Part shown: piece by piece, positions 54,306 to 63,183 of the stretch
How positions within the stretch are numbered: position 1 is the stretch's first letter
Layout: each line of letters opens with the position of its first letter
Assembly (NCBI RefSeq): GCF_002160025.1
Contig: NZ_NFJU01000003.1
Coordinates: forward strand, 62,001 to 126,000
DNA length: 64,000 nt
Origin: Anaeromassilibacillus sp. An200
GTDB lineage: Bacteria > Bacillota > Clostridia > Oscillospirales > Acutalibacteraceae
Direction of reading: 5' to 3'
Program-made: the position numbers and the translations under genes
The notes under the pieces: generated by a model
Databases searched by the model: none
The model's input: the letters and a program-made list of their open reading frames with translations, nothing else
Told to the model about the DNA's origin: nothing

Positions 54306-56663
54306 ATGAAAACGATGACACTGAAGGAATTGAAAGCGGGGAAAACAGCGAAGATTCTCACCGTTGGGGGAGAGGGTGCGCTGCGTCAGCATTTCCTGGA
54401 TATGGGTCTGATCCCGGAAGCCGAGGTTACGATGGTCAAGCTGGCTCCGATGGGAGATCCCATGGAACTCAAGGTGCATGGGTATGAGCTGACGCTTCGG
54501 CTGGCAGACGCGGACAAGATTCAGATTGTTCCTGTGGACAGGGCGACGGAGGAAGCGGCGGCAGAGCCTGTCCGCGGAACGCCTCACCCTGGCTTGGGCG
54601 AGGGCGGCAAATACCATGTCAAGGCGGGGGAGAATCCTCTGCCGGAGGGGACGACGCTCACCTTCGCGCTTGCGGGAAATCAGAACTGCGGCAAAACGAC
54701 AGTGTTCAACCGTTTGACCGGCTCCAACCAGCATGTCGGCAACTTTCCCGGTGTTACAGTGGATCGCAAGGATGGTGTGATCCGGGAACATCCCAATACG
54801 CTGGTCACAGACTTGCCCGGTATTTATTCCATGTCTCCGTACAGCAGCGAAGAGATTGTGACACGTGAGTTTCTGCTCCAGGAGAAGCCGAAGGGAATCA
54901 TCAATGTGGTGGATGCTTCCAATATGGAACGCAATCTGTATCTGACGCTTCAACTTATGGAGCTTGATGTGCCGATGGTGGTGGCATTGAACATGATGGA
55001 TGAGGTGCGTGAAAACGGCGGCTCTGTCCTGATCAACGAGATGGAACGGCTGCTCGGTGTGCCGGTGATCCCGATTTCTGCCGCGAAAAACGAAGGAATC
55101 GGCGAAGTGGTCAGCCACGCGATCCATGTTGCGAAGTATCAGGAAAAGCCGGGCCGGGTGGACTTTTGCAGCGCGGACGATATTGGCAGCGCGGTGCATC
55201 GCTGTATTCACGCGATCATGCATTTGATTGAGGATCACGCCAAGAACGCGGGGATCCCGGTGCGGTTTGCCGCTTCCAAGCTGGCAGAGGGCGATCCGCT
55301 GATTTTGGAGCAGCTCAAGCTGGACGACAATGAGAAGGATATGCTTGGCCATATTATTCTGCAAATGGAAAAAGAGCGCGGGCTGGACTGTGCGGCGGCT
55401 ATCGCGGATATGCGATTCCGCTTTATCCGCCGTGTGTGCAGCGCTGCCGTGATCAAACCAAAGGAAAGCCGCGAGCATGCCCGCAGCCGGAAGATAGATA
55501 AAATCCTGACCGGCAAGTATACGGCGATTCCCGCCTTTCTTGCGATCATGGGCCTGGTGTTTTGGCTGACCTTCAATGTCATCGGGGAAGCGCTCTCCAA
55601 TCTTCTGGAGATGGGGATCGACTGGCTGACCGGAGTGGTGGACACAGCTATGACGGCGGCGGATATCAACCCGGTGCTGCATTCGCTTGTGATAGATGGC
55701 ATATTTAACGGTGTTGGAAGCGTCCTGAGTTTTCTTCCAATCATCGTGACGCTGTTCTTCTTTCTCTCCATGCTGGAGGACAGTGGGTACATGGCGCGCG
55801 TTGCTTTTGTGATGGATAAGCTTCTGCGCAAAATTGGGCTTTCCGGGCGCAGCATTGTGCCGATGCTCATCGGTTTCGGCTGCACGGTTCCGGGCGTGAT
55901 GGCAAGCCGTACGCTCTCCTCGGAGCGTGACCGCAAAATGACGATTCTGCTGACCCCCTTCATGAGCTGCTCGGCCAAGCTTCCGATTTATGGATTCTTT
56001 GCCGCGGCGTTTTTTCCGGGCCAGGCCGCCCTTGTGATGATTGGCCTGTATCTTCTCGGTATTGTCATGGGAATTCTGGCCGCGCTGCTGATGAAAGGGA
56101 GCCTGTTCCGGGGCGAACCGGTTCCGTTTGTGATGGAGTTGCCGAATTACCGGATGCCGGGCGCGAAGAATGTTGCGCAGCTGTTGTGGGACAAGGCGAA
56201 GGATTTTTTGCAGCGCGCTTTTACCGTGATTTTCGTCGCGACAATCGTGATTTGGTTCCTTCGGACGTTTGATCTGCAATTCAATCTGGTCGCCGACTCC
56301 CAGAACAGTATTCTGGCTTCCGTAGCAGGGCTGATTAGCCCGATCTTCCAGCCGCTCGGCTTTGGTGACTGGCGTGTATCCACCGCGCTGATTACAGGCT
56401 TTATGGCGAAGGAGAGTGTGGTTTCCACCCTTTCCGTCCTGATTCCGTCGGCAGAAGGAATTGCCGCTGTGCTTTCGCCGCTCGGAGCGGCCTGCCTGCT
56501 GGTGTTCTGCCTTTTGTACACTCCCTGTGTCGCAGCGATTGCCGCGATTCGCCGTGAGCTGGGAGGGAAATGGGCTGCCGCCGTGATGGCCGGCCAGTGC
56601 GTCGTGGCATGGTTTGCGGCCCTTATCGTGCACCTGGTCGGCGTCATCGCCGGGCTGGTCTGA
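54306..56663 (+). CDS. feoB: FeoA-FeoB fusion ferrous iron transporter
   Basis: 785 residues. The N-terminal ~75 residues are a FeoA SH3-like domain (LRQHFLDMGLIPEAEVTMVKLAPMGDP). After a ~35-residue linker comes the FeoB G domain (G1 AGNQNCGKTT near 128, G3 DLPG, G4 NMMD), a helical insertion, and a membrane domain with two Gate motifs (FLPIIVTLFFFLSMLEDSGYMARVAF and its counterpart). It imports Fe(II) with GTP hydrolysis under anoxic conditions. No separate feoA lies beside it. Confidence 0.95.
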   Translation: MKTMTLKELKAGKTAKILTVGGEGALRQHFLDMGLIPEAEVTMVKLAPMGDPMELKVHGYELTLRLADADKIQIVPVDRATEEAAAEPVRGTPHPGLGEGGKYHVKAGENPLPEGTTLTFALAGNQNCGKTTVFNRLTGSNQHVGNFPGVTVDRKDGVIREHPNTLVTDLPGIYSMSPYSSEEIVTREFLLQEKPKGIINVVDASNMERNLYLTLQLMELDVPMVVALNMMDEVRENGGSVLINEMERLLGVPVIPISAAKNEGIGEVVSHAIHVAKYQEKPGRVDFCSADDIGSAVHRCIHAIMHLIEDHAKNAGIPVRFAASKLAEGDPLILEQLKLDDNEKDMLGHIILQMEKERGLDCAAAIADMRFRFIRRVCSAAVIKPKESREHARSRKIDKILTGKYTAIPAFLAIMGLVFWLTFNVIGEALSNLLEMGIDWLTGVVDTAMTAADINPVLHSLVIDGIFNGVGSVLSFLPIIVTLFFFLSMLEDSGYMARVAFVMDKLLRKIGLSGRSIVPMLIGFGCTVPGVMASRTLSSERDRKMTILLTPFMSCSAKLPIYGFFAAAFFPGQAALVMIGLYLLGIVMGILAALLMKGSLFRGEPVPFVMELPNYRMPGAKNVAQLLWDKAKDFLQRAFTVIFVATIVIWFLRTFDLQFNLVADSQNSILASVAGLISPIFQPLGFGDWRVSTALITGFMAKESVVSTLSVLIPSAEGIAAVLSPLGAACLLVFCLLYTPCVAAIAAIRRELGGKWAAAVMAGQCVVAWFAALIVHLVGVIAGLV

Positions 56664-56869
56664 TATAGGCTGGGATTGCAAAAGGAACAAGAGATGCATG
56701 AAACGGCGTGGGATGGAATATGACTAAACTATAAATCTTGTCAGGATTGGATGGATTCCCCTTTACTTTACCAGTCGCTTATTGTAAAATAAAACGGAAG
56801 AAAATATCCCTTCGCGGAATGAAAACAGACAGGATTCGTTTTTGGAAGGGAAAACAGGGGTGTTATATC

Positions 56870-57580
56870 TTGGAGCCAAAGTATAAACGCGTCCTTTTGA
56901 AGCTCAGCGGGGAATCGCTCGCGGGCAGTGAGAAGCACGGCATTGACTTTGACACAGTGCTCGCCATCTGTGAGCCGATCAAGGCTTGTGTCGAAATGGG
57001 CGTTGAGGTTGCCATCGTTGTAGGCGGGGGTAATTTCTGGCGTGGACGCAGCAGCGGAAAGATGGATCGGACACGCGCCGACCATATGGGCATGCTTGCC
57101 ACCACCATCAACGCGCTGGGTGTGGCGGACGCGCTCGAGCAGCTCGAAGTTCCCGTCCGTGTGCAGACGGCGATCTCCATGCAGGAGATCGCGGAGCCGT
57201 ATATCCGTAACCGTGCCGTCCGGCATTTGGAAAAAGGCCGTGTAGTGGTATTCGGCTGCGGGACAGGAAATCCGTTTTTCTCCACCGATACGGCGGCAGC
57301 TCTGCGTGCGGCGGAAATTGACGCGGATATCATCATGAAGGCTACCATGGTCGACGGCGTTTACGACAGCGACCCCAAGAAAAACCCGGATGCGGTCAAA
57401 TACGATACCCTCACTTTCATGGAGGTTCTGAACAAGAACCTGCAGGTGATGGACGGCACGGCTGCAACCCTCTGCCGTGACAACGGCATCCAGATTCTCG
57501 TATTCAACATCGATCATCCCGACAACATTGTGAAGGCGATTTGCGGCGAACCTGTCGGGACACTCGTGAAGGAGGCATGA
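56870..57580 (+). CDS. pyrH: UMP kinase
   Basis: 236 residues from the TTG at 56870, the position that gives [16 protein letters not shown] and the standard length; AGGGG lies ~8 nt upstream. An ATG at 56738 would add 44 unrelated residues. [11 protein letters not shown] and [16 protein letters not shown] are diagnostic. It makes UDP from UMP. The next gene is frr, 3 bp downstream. Confidence 0.93.
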   Translation: MEPKYKRVLLKLSGESLAGSEKHGIDFDTVLAICEPIKACVEMGVEVAIVVGGGNFWRGRSSGKMDRTRADHMGMLATTINALGVADALEQLEVPVRVQTAISMQEIAEPYIRNRAVRHLEKGRVVVFGCGTGNPFFSTDTAAALRAAEIDADIIMKATMVDGVYDSDPKKNPDAVKYDTLTFMEVLNKNLQVMDGTAATLCRDNGIQILVFNIDHPDNIVKAICGEPVGTLVKEA

Positions 57581-57583
57581 ACT

Positions 57584-58138
57584 ATGCAGGAAATTTTAAA
57601 AAAAGCGGAAGACCATATGAAAAAAACCATCTCTGTACTGCAGGAAGATTACGCGGCGATTCGCGCAGGACGCGCCAATCCGGCGGTGCTCGACAAGCTG
57701 CGTGTGGACTATTACGGCACGCCGACCGCCATTAATCAGCTTGCGGCCGTTTCCGTGGCGGAAGCCCGTGTGCTGACCATCCAGCCCTGGGATGCTTCTG
57801 TCTGCCGCGCCATTGAAAAGGCGATTCAGACATCCGATATCGGAATCAACCCGCAGAGCGACGGCAAGATTATCCGTATCACCTTCCCGCAGCTCACAGA
57901 GGATCGCAGAAAGGAGCTCGCGAAGGAGATTTCCAAGATGGCGGAAGAATCCAAGGTGGCTGTGCGCAATGTCCGCCGCGAGGCCATGGATAAGCTCAAG
58001 CTGAAGAAAAAGGACGGCGAGCTGACAGAGGACGATCTCAAGCAGGCGGAAAAAAAGACCCAGGATCTTACGGATAAGTATTGCAAGGAGATCGAGACAG
58101 TCGAAGCAAAGAAAAAGAAAGAAATCATGGAGATTTAA
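57584..58138 (+). CDS. frr: Ribosome recycling factor
   Basis: 184 residues, standard length. LQEDYAAIRAGRANPAVLDKL and QPWDASVCRAIEKAIQTSDIGINP are typical. With EF-G it splits ribosomes after termination. Part of the conserved pyrH-frr-uppS-cdsA operon. Confidence 0.97.
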   Translation: MQEILKKAEDHMKKTISVLQEDYAAIRAGRANPAVLDKLRVDYYGTPTAINQLAAVSVAEARVLTIQPWDASVCRAIEKAIQTSDIGINPQSDGKIIRITFPQLTEDRRKELAKEISKMAEESKVAVRNVRREAMDKLKLKKKDGELTEDDLKQAEKKTQDLTDKYCKEIETVEAKKKKEIMEI

Positions 58139-58144
58139 ACGCTT

Positions 58145-58861
58145 ATGGAAGAGACACTGCCGCAGAAGCTTCCGGTTCACCTGGGGATCATCATGGACGG
58201 CAACGGACGCTGGGCCAAGCGTCGTGGGCTGCCTCGTTCCGCTGGTCATGCCGCGGGGGCGGCCAACTTTAAAAAAATCACGCGCTATTGTGCTTCCATC
58301 GGCATCCGCTATCTGACTGTCTATGCGTTTTCCACAGAGAATTGGACGCGCCCCGCGGAGGAGGTTTCCGCGCTGATGGTGCTGTTCCGTCAATACTTGG
58401 ATGAGGCGCTGCGCGATTTCCGTGAGGATGAAATTGCCGTGCGGTTTCTGGGGGATGTTTCCGCTTTTCCGAAAAAGCTTCAGGAGCTGATCCGGGAAAC
58501 GGAGGAGATCTCTGTAGGGCGCACGGGGATGGTGCTCAACATTGCGATGAATTACGGAGGGCGTGCTGAACTGACGCATGCCTTCCGCACCCTCGCACAA
58601 AAGGTGAAGGATGGTTCCCTGGCTCCGGAGGATGTCACAGAGGACACGATTTCTTCCGCGCTGTATACGGCGGGGCAGCCCGATCCGGATTTGATTATTC
58701 GGCCGAGCGGGGAACATCGCACCAGCAATTTTCTTCTGTGGCAGTCCGCCTATGCGGAATATGTTGTCATGGATATCCTTTGGCCGGATTTTCGTCCGGA
58801 AGATCTGAATGCCGCCTTGTGGGAGTATGCCAACCGCAGCCGGCGCTTTGGAGGAGTTTAG
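58145..58861 (+). CDS. uppS: Undecaprenyl diphosphate synthase
   Basis: 238 residues. The IIMDGNGRWAKRRGLPRSAGH motif near residues 15-35 carries the catalytic Asp, and RPSGEHRTSNFLLWQSAYAEY is the conserved C-terminal region. It makes the C55 lipid carrier for cell-wall precursors. Confidence 0.96.
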   Translation: MEETLPQKLPVHLGIIMDGNGRWAKRRGLPRSAGHAAGAANFKKITRYCASIGIRYLTVYAFSTENWTRPAEEVSALMVLFRQYLDEALRDFREDEIAVRFLGDVSAFPKKLQELIRETEEISVGRTGMVLNIAMNYGGRAELTHAFRTLAQKVKDGSLAPEDVTEDTISSALYTAGQPDPDLIIRPSGEHRTSNFLLWQSAYAEYVVMDILWPDFRPEDLNAALWEYANRSRRFGGV

Positions 58862-58862
58862 T

Positions 58863-59687
58863 TTGTTGAAATCGAGAGTGATTTCCGCATCTTTCCTGAT
58901 CCTGTTTCTCGCGGCGATTGTGGTGTTCAACGATATCTTCCCATTGGCGCTGAACATTGCGGTGGCGGTGATCAGCGTTTTTGCCGTGATTGAAATTGTG
59001 AAGGCGCTTGGCTTGGCACGCAAACTGGTCCTTTTGACGCCGAGCCTTGTGTTTGCGGCGGTTACGCCTTTTCTGCCCGGTTCCTTCTGGCACTCGATCG
59101 CCTACTACGTTTATACCGTTGTGCTGTTCAGTTCCCTGATTCTGTATCACGAAACCGTCACGTTCCGGGAGGCCGGTGTGATTTACAGCATGACCATCCT
59201 GATTCCCACCGCTCTGGAAACGCTGCTCTCGATCCGCACGATCGGAGGCAGCCATGGAATGTTCTATGTCATTATTGCGGTGTTTGCCGCATGGGTATCG
59301 GATGTTGGAGCATTTGCGGCAGGCAGTTTGTGGGGAAAACATAAGTTGTGTCCCTCTATCAGCCCCAAAAAGACCGTGGAGGGCTTGATAGGCGGCTTTA
59401 TCCTGAATATTGCCGCGATGCTGGTGTTTGGGCTGGTGTTTTCCTGGTCCTACGGCGGTACGGTGCCGGTCAATTACCTGACTCTGGGTCTGATCGGCCT
59501 GTTTGGCTCCGCGCTTTCGGTGGTGGGGGATCTCAGCTTCTCCCTGATCAAACGAAGCTGCCATATCAAGGATTTCAGCAATATTCTGCCGGGACACGGA
59601 GGAATTCTGGATCGCTTTGACAGCGTGATTTTTGTGGCTCCGTTTGTTCTGCTTCTCGTTCAGGTTTTGCCGATTACTCCAGTGTAA
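58863..59687 (+). CDS. cdsA: Phosphatidate cytidylyltransferase
   Basis: 274 residues from a TTG at 58863 (or the next TTG, 58866) after GGAGG; no ATG fits. Eight or so membrane spans; the C-terminal signature SLIKRSCHIKDFSNILPGHGGILDRFDSV carries the catalytic Asp residues. It makes CDP-diacylglycerol. A hairpin (59753-59782, arms CCGAAGCCG/CGGCTTCGG) lies between it and dxr. Confidence 0.94.
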   Translation: MLKSRVISASFLILFLAAIVVFNDIFPLALNIAVAVISVFAVIEIVKALGLARKLVLLTPSLVFAAVTPFLPGSFWHSIAYYVYTVVLFSSLILYHETVTFREAGVIYSMTILIPTALETLLSIRTIGGSHGMFYVIIAVFAAWVSDVGAFAAGSLWGKHKLCPSISPKKTVEGLIGGFILNIAAMLVFGLVFSWSYGGTVPVNYLTLGLIGLFGSALSVVGDLSFSLIKRSCHIKDFSNILPGHGGILDRFDSVIFVAPFVLLLVQVLPITPV

Positions 59688-59805
59688 CGGTATATTTTCC
59701 GTGCTGTCACATAGGATCGGATGGGTAAGGGAATCCTTAAAAAAAAGATGTGCCGAAGCCGCCCCGCAGGGGACGGCTTCGGTTCCGTCTTGGAAGGGCT
59801 TTGGT

Positions 59806-60966
59806 GTGAAAATGAAACAGATGCTTTCCATATTGGGCTCCACCGGCGCCATCGGCACACAGACGCTGGATGTTGTGCGTGGACTGGGACTGTCTGTCTG
59901 CGCATTGGCCGCAAAGGGGAATGTCTCCCTGCTGGAAAAACAGATCCGGGAATTCAGGCCGCGTTTTGCGGCCGTTTTCGATCCGCAGGCGGCTAAAATG
60001 CTTCGCCTTGCTGTGCGTGATCTCGACGTTACCGTGGCGGAGGGGATGGAGGGCCTTTGCGAGGCAGCTTCTTTGCCTGAAGCAGATTTGGTCTGTAATT
60101 CCGTAGTGGGTATGGTAGGACTGGAACCAACGCTGGCAGCGATTGAGGCGGGGAAGGACATTGCCCTTGCCAACAAGGAAACGCTTGTCGCGGGCGGCGC
60201 GCTTGTGATGGCGCGCGCGGCGGAGAAGGGTGTGCGGATTTTCCCGGTGGACAGCGAGCACTCCGCGATTTTCCAGTGCTTGCAGGGCAGTCCGGGAGAG
60301 AAGGCGGTTTCCCGTTTGATCCTCACCGCTTCGGGAGGGCCGTTCTTCGGCAGAAAAAAAGCGGAGCTGCAAAACGTCGGCCCGGAGCAGGCGCTGCGCC
60401 ACCCGAACTGGAGCATGGGTGCGAAGATTACGATTGATTCCGCCACGATGATGAACAAGGGCTTAGAGATCATGGAAGCCTCCTGGCTGTTCCATATGCC
60501 GCCCTCTCAAATTGACGTGGTGATTCATCGGGAGAGCGTGATCCACTCGCTGGTGGAGTATGCGGACAATTCCGTGATTGCGCAGCTGGGCGTGCCGGAT
60601 ATGCGGATCCCCATTCAATATGCCGTTACATGGCCAGAGCGTTTTCCGTCGCCCGTGCAGCGGCTGAGCCTGGCCGATTGGGGGACGCTCACCTTCTATC
60701 CGCCGGATGAGGAAGCCTTTCCCGCGATGGGAGCCGCCAGACGGGCGCTTGCGCGCGGCGGTCTGGCTCCCGCGGCTCTCAATGGAGCAAACGAAATGGC
60801 GGTCAGCCTGTTTTTGGAGGGGAAGCTTCCCTTCCTGCGCATTGCGGAGCTGGCGGAAGAGGCCTCGCAGGCTCAGCCGGCGGGGGAGAGTACGGTGACG
60901 CTGAACGCGATTCTTGACGCCGACCGGGCGGCACGCGATTATGTCCTGGCCCATGCCGGGCTGTGA
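59806..60966 (+). CDS. dxr: 1-deoxy-D-xylulose 5-phosphate reductoisomerase
   Basis: 386 residues from the GTG at 59806, which lies 7 nt from GGAAGGG; the ATG at 59812 is the alternative. NADPH motif GSTGAIGTQTLDVV, then NKETLVAGG, VDSEHSAIFQ and ASGGPFFG. It catalyses the second step of the MEP isoprenoid pathway, together with ispG two genes on. Confidence 0.96.
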   Translation: MKMKQMLSILGSTGAIGTQTLDVVRGLGLSVCALAAKGNVSLLEKQIREFRPRFAAVFDPQAAKMLRLAVRDLDVTVAEGMEGLCEAASLPEADLVCNSVVGMVGLEPTLAAIEAGKDIALANKETLVAGGALVMARAAEKGVRIFPVDSEHSAIFQCLQGSPGEKAVSRLILTASGGPFFGRKKAELQNVGPEQALRHPNWSMGAKITIDSATMMNKGLEIMEASWLFHMPPSQIDVVIHRESVIHSLVEYADNSVIAQLGVPDMRIPIQYAVTWPERFPSPVQRLSLADWGTLTFYPPDEEAFPAMGAARRALARGGLAPAALNGANEMAVSLFLEGKLPFLRIAELAEEASQAQPAGESTVTLNAILDADRAARDYVLAHAGL

Positions 60967-60978
60967 ATTTGAAATGAG

Positions 60979-62076
60979 GTGATTGGTATCACACAAGTAT
61001 TGCTGGTGATCATTGCCGTTCTTCTGTTCGGCCTTGTCATTACGATTCATGAATTCGGCCACTTTTTCACAGCGAAGCTGTGCGGAATCCGGGTCAATGA
61101 GTTTGCGGTAGGCATGGGCCCTCAAATTGTCAGCTTCCAGAAGGGGGATACCCTTTATTCTCTTCGCCTGCTTCCGATTGGCGGCTACTGCGCCATGGAG
61201 GGCGAACAGGAGGACAGCAGCGACGAGAGGGCTTTCAACAGAAAACCCGTATGGAAACGCATCCTGGTGGCCTGTATGGGCGCGGTGATGAACATCGTCC
61301 TCGGCCTGATCCTGATGGTGATTGTGTTGCTGCAAATGCCCCTGATGGGCTCGAATGTGGTGGCACGGTTTGAAGAAAATTCCGCGCTGCAGGCAGCGGG
61401 AATTCAGGTGGGGGATGTGATCACCAGCATTGACGGTTATGCGGTGCGGACCGACCGCGATCTCCAGTTTGCGCTGGCGATTCTGGACACAAGCGGATCG
61501 GAAGTGCTGGCGGATTTCACCGTCGACCGGGAGGGGCAGACGCTGCATTTCCCGGATGTCAAGCTTAACACGGTACAGGGTGAGGACGGAACGAAGAGCA
61601 TCATCTTTGACTTCAAGGTGATGGCCATCCCCAAAACCTTCGGAACCGTTCTGCAAAAAGCGGTGGAGGATACCATCTCGATTGTCCGTTTGGTTTGGCA
61701 GAGCCTGTTCATGCTGGTAACCGGTCAGTTTGGGCTCAACGATCTGGCGGGGCCCGTCGGTACAGCGTCGGCTATCACGCAGGCGGCGTCCGCTGGTCTC
61801 GAGAGCAATGGCTTTGCCGGAGCGCTGAGCAATATTGTGTATATCATCATGGTCATCACCGTAAACCTCGGTATCATGAACCTTCTGCCAATTCCAGCCC
61901 TTGACGGCGGACGTCTTTTGTTCCTGCTGATTGAAGCAGTGGTGCGCCGTCCGATTCCGCGCCGGTTTGAGGGGATTGTCACGGCGGCAGGCTTTATTTT
62001 CCTGATGGCTGTGATGGTGTTGGTGACATTCAGCGATATCCTGCGCCTGTTCACAGGGCAGGGGTTGGGAGCGTGA
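60979..62076 (+). CDS. rseP: Site-2 protease RseP
   Basis: 365 residues. HEFGH (catalytic HExxH) near residue 22, one PDZ domain (~125-200), and NLLPIPALDGGRLLF near 298 completing the zinc site. It cleaves membrane-embedded regulators. The GTG start at 60979 coincides with a full GAGGTGAT anti-SD match, so the true start may be a few codons downstream. Confidence 0.95.
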   Translation: MIGITQVLLVIIAVLLFGLVITIHEFGHFFTAKLCGIRVNEFAVGMGPQIVSFQKGDTLYSLRLLPIGGYCAMEGEQEDSSDERAFNRKPVWKRILVACMGAVMNIVLGLILMVIVLLQMPLMGSNVVARFEENSALQAAGIQVGDVITSIDGYAVRTDRDLQFALAILDTSGSEVLADFTVDREGQTLHFPDVKLNTVQGEDGTKSIIFDFKVMAIPKTFGTVLQKAVEDTISIVRLVWQSLFMLVTGQFGLNDLAGPVGTASAITQAASAGLESNGFAGALSNIVYIIMVITVNLGIMNLLPIPALDGGRLLFLLIEAVVRRPIPRRFEGIVTAAGFIFLMAVMVLVTFSDILRLFTGQGLGA

Positions 62077-62080
62077 CAAC

Positions 62081-63115
62081 ATGAGCAGACAAGTGAAAGC
62101 GGGAAACGTCCGGATTGGCGGCGGCGCGCCTGTGACCGTGCAGTCCATGCTGAACGTTCCTTCCACCGATTTGGAGGGAAGCGTCCGCCAGGCGAAAGCG
62201 CTGGAAGCGGCGGGCTGTGAGCTGATCCGTGCCGCTGTGCCGGATCGCGGCGCGGTTCGCCTGATCGCCGCGCTCAAGGAGGCGGTCAGCGTTCCGATCG
62301 TCGCGGACATTCATTTTGATTACCGCCTGGCCTTGGAGGCCGCTGCGGCCGGTGTGGACAAGATCCGCATCAATCCCGGCAATATCGGGGATGACAGCCG
62401 TGTGAAGGCGGTGGCGGATGCCTGCCGCGCCCAAGGAATTCCGATCCGCGTCGGCGTGAACTCCGGTTCGGTGGAGCGGGAAATCCTTGCTAAACACGGC
62501 GGGCCGACGCCGGAAGCACTCGTGGAGAGCGCGCTGTATCACGCTTCTCTGCTGGAACGCTTTGATTTTACCGATATCATCTTGTCGCTCAAATCCTCCA
62601 CGGTGGATTCGACCATCCGCGCCTATGAACTTTGCGCAGCCCGCTGCGATTATCCGCTGCATCTCGGCGTTACCGAGGCGGGCACAGAGCGGATGGGACT
62701 GATCAAATCCTCCATCGGGATCGGTTCTCTGCTGCAAAGGGGAATCGGAGATACCATCCGTGTTTCTCTCACGGCGGATCCCGTCAAGGAGGTGCAGGCT
62801 GGACAGGATATTCTGCGCGCGCTCGGCCTGCGCCGCGGCCCGCAGCTTGTCTCGTGCCCGACATGCGGCCGCACGCGGATTGATCTCATTGCAATCGCCA
62901 ATGAGGTGGAAGCAAGGCTGGCCTCCTGCACCAAGGATATCAAGGTCGCCGTGATGGGGTGTGTGGTCAACGGTCCCGGCGAAGCCAGAGAAGCCGACGT
63001 TGGTATTGCCGGCGGCAAAGGCGAAGGGCTGGTGTTCCGCAAGGGCGAGATTCTGCGCAAGGTGCCAGAGGATCGCCTGGTGGACGAGCTGATGAAGGAA
63101 ATCGAATTGTTTTGA
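62081..63115 (+). CDS. ispG: 4-hydroxy-3-methylbut-2-en-1-yl diphosphate synthase
   Basis: 344 residues, the short bacterial form. GAPVTVQSML, PIVADIHFDYRLALEA, and the [4Fe-4S] cysteines in SCPTCGRTRIDL and MGCVVNGPGEAREADVG. It carries out a late step of the MEP pathway using reduced ferredoxin or flavodoxin. Confidence 0.96.
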   Translation: MSRQVKAGNVRIGGGAPVTVQSMLNVPSTDLEGSVRQAKALEAAGCELIRAAVPDRGAVRLIAALKEAVSVPIVADIHFDYRLALEAAAAGVDKIRINPGNIGDDSRVKAVADACRAQGIPIRVGVNSGSVEREILAKHGGPTPEALVESALYHASLLERFDFTDIILSLKSSTVDSTIRAYELCAARCDYPLHLGVTEAGTERMGLIKSSIGIGSLLQRGIGDTIRVSLTADPVKEVQAGQDILRALGLRRGPQLVSCPTCGRTRIDLIAIANEVEARLASCTKDIKVAVMGCVVNGPGEAREADVGIAGGKGEGLVFRKGEILRKVPEDRLVDELMKEIELF

Positions 63116-63183
63116 ACAGCTGGGCTCCGGGCTTTTGTCCGGCGCCCTGTTTTTGAGAATGGTTGAGGGTGAAGAAAGCAGGA

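Noticed and set aside
53874-56699. 941-codon minus-strand frame opposite feoB
   Set aside because: Antisense shadow of FeoAB with no ribosome-binding site or recognisable domain.
60463-62310. 615-codon minus-strand frame opposite dxr/rseP
   Set aside because: Spans two real genes in antisense; no features of a protein.
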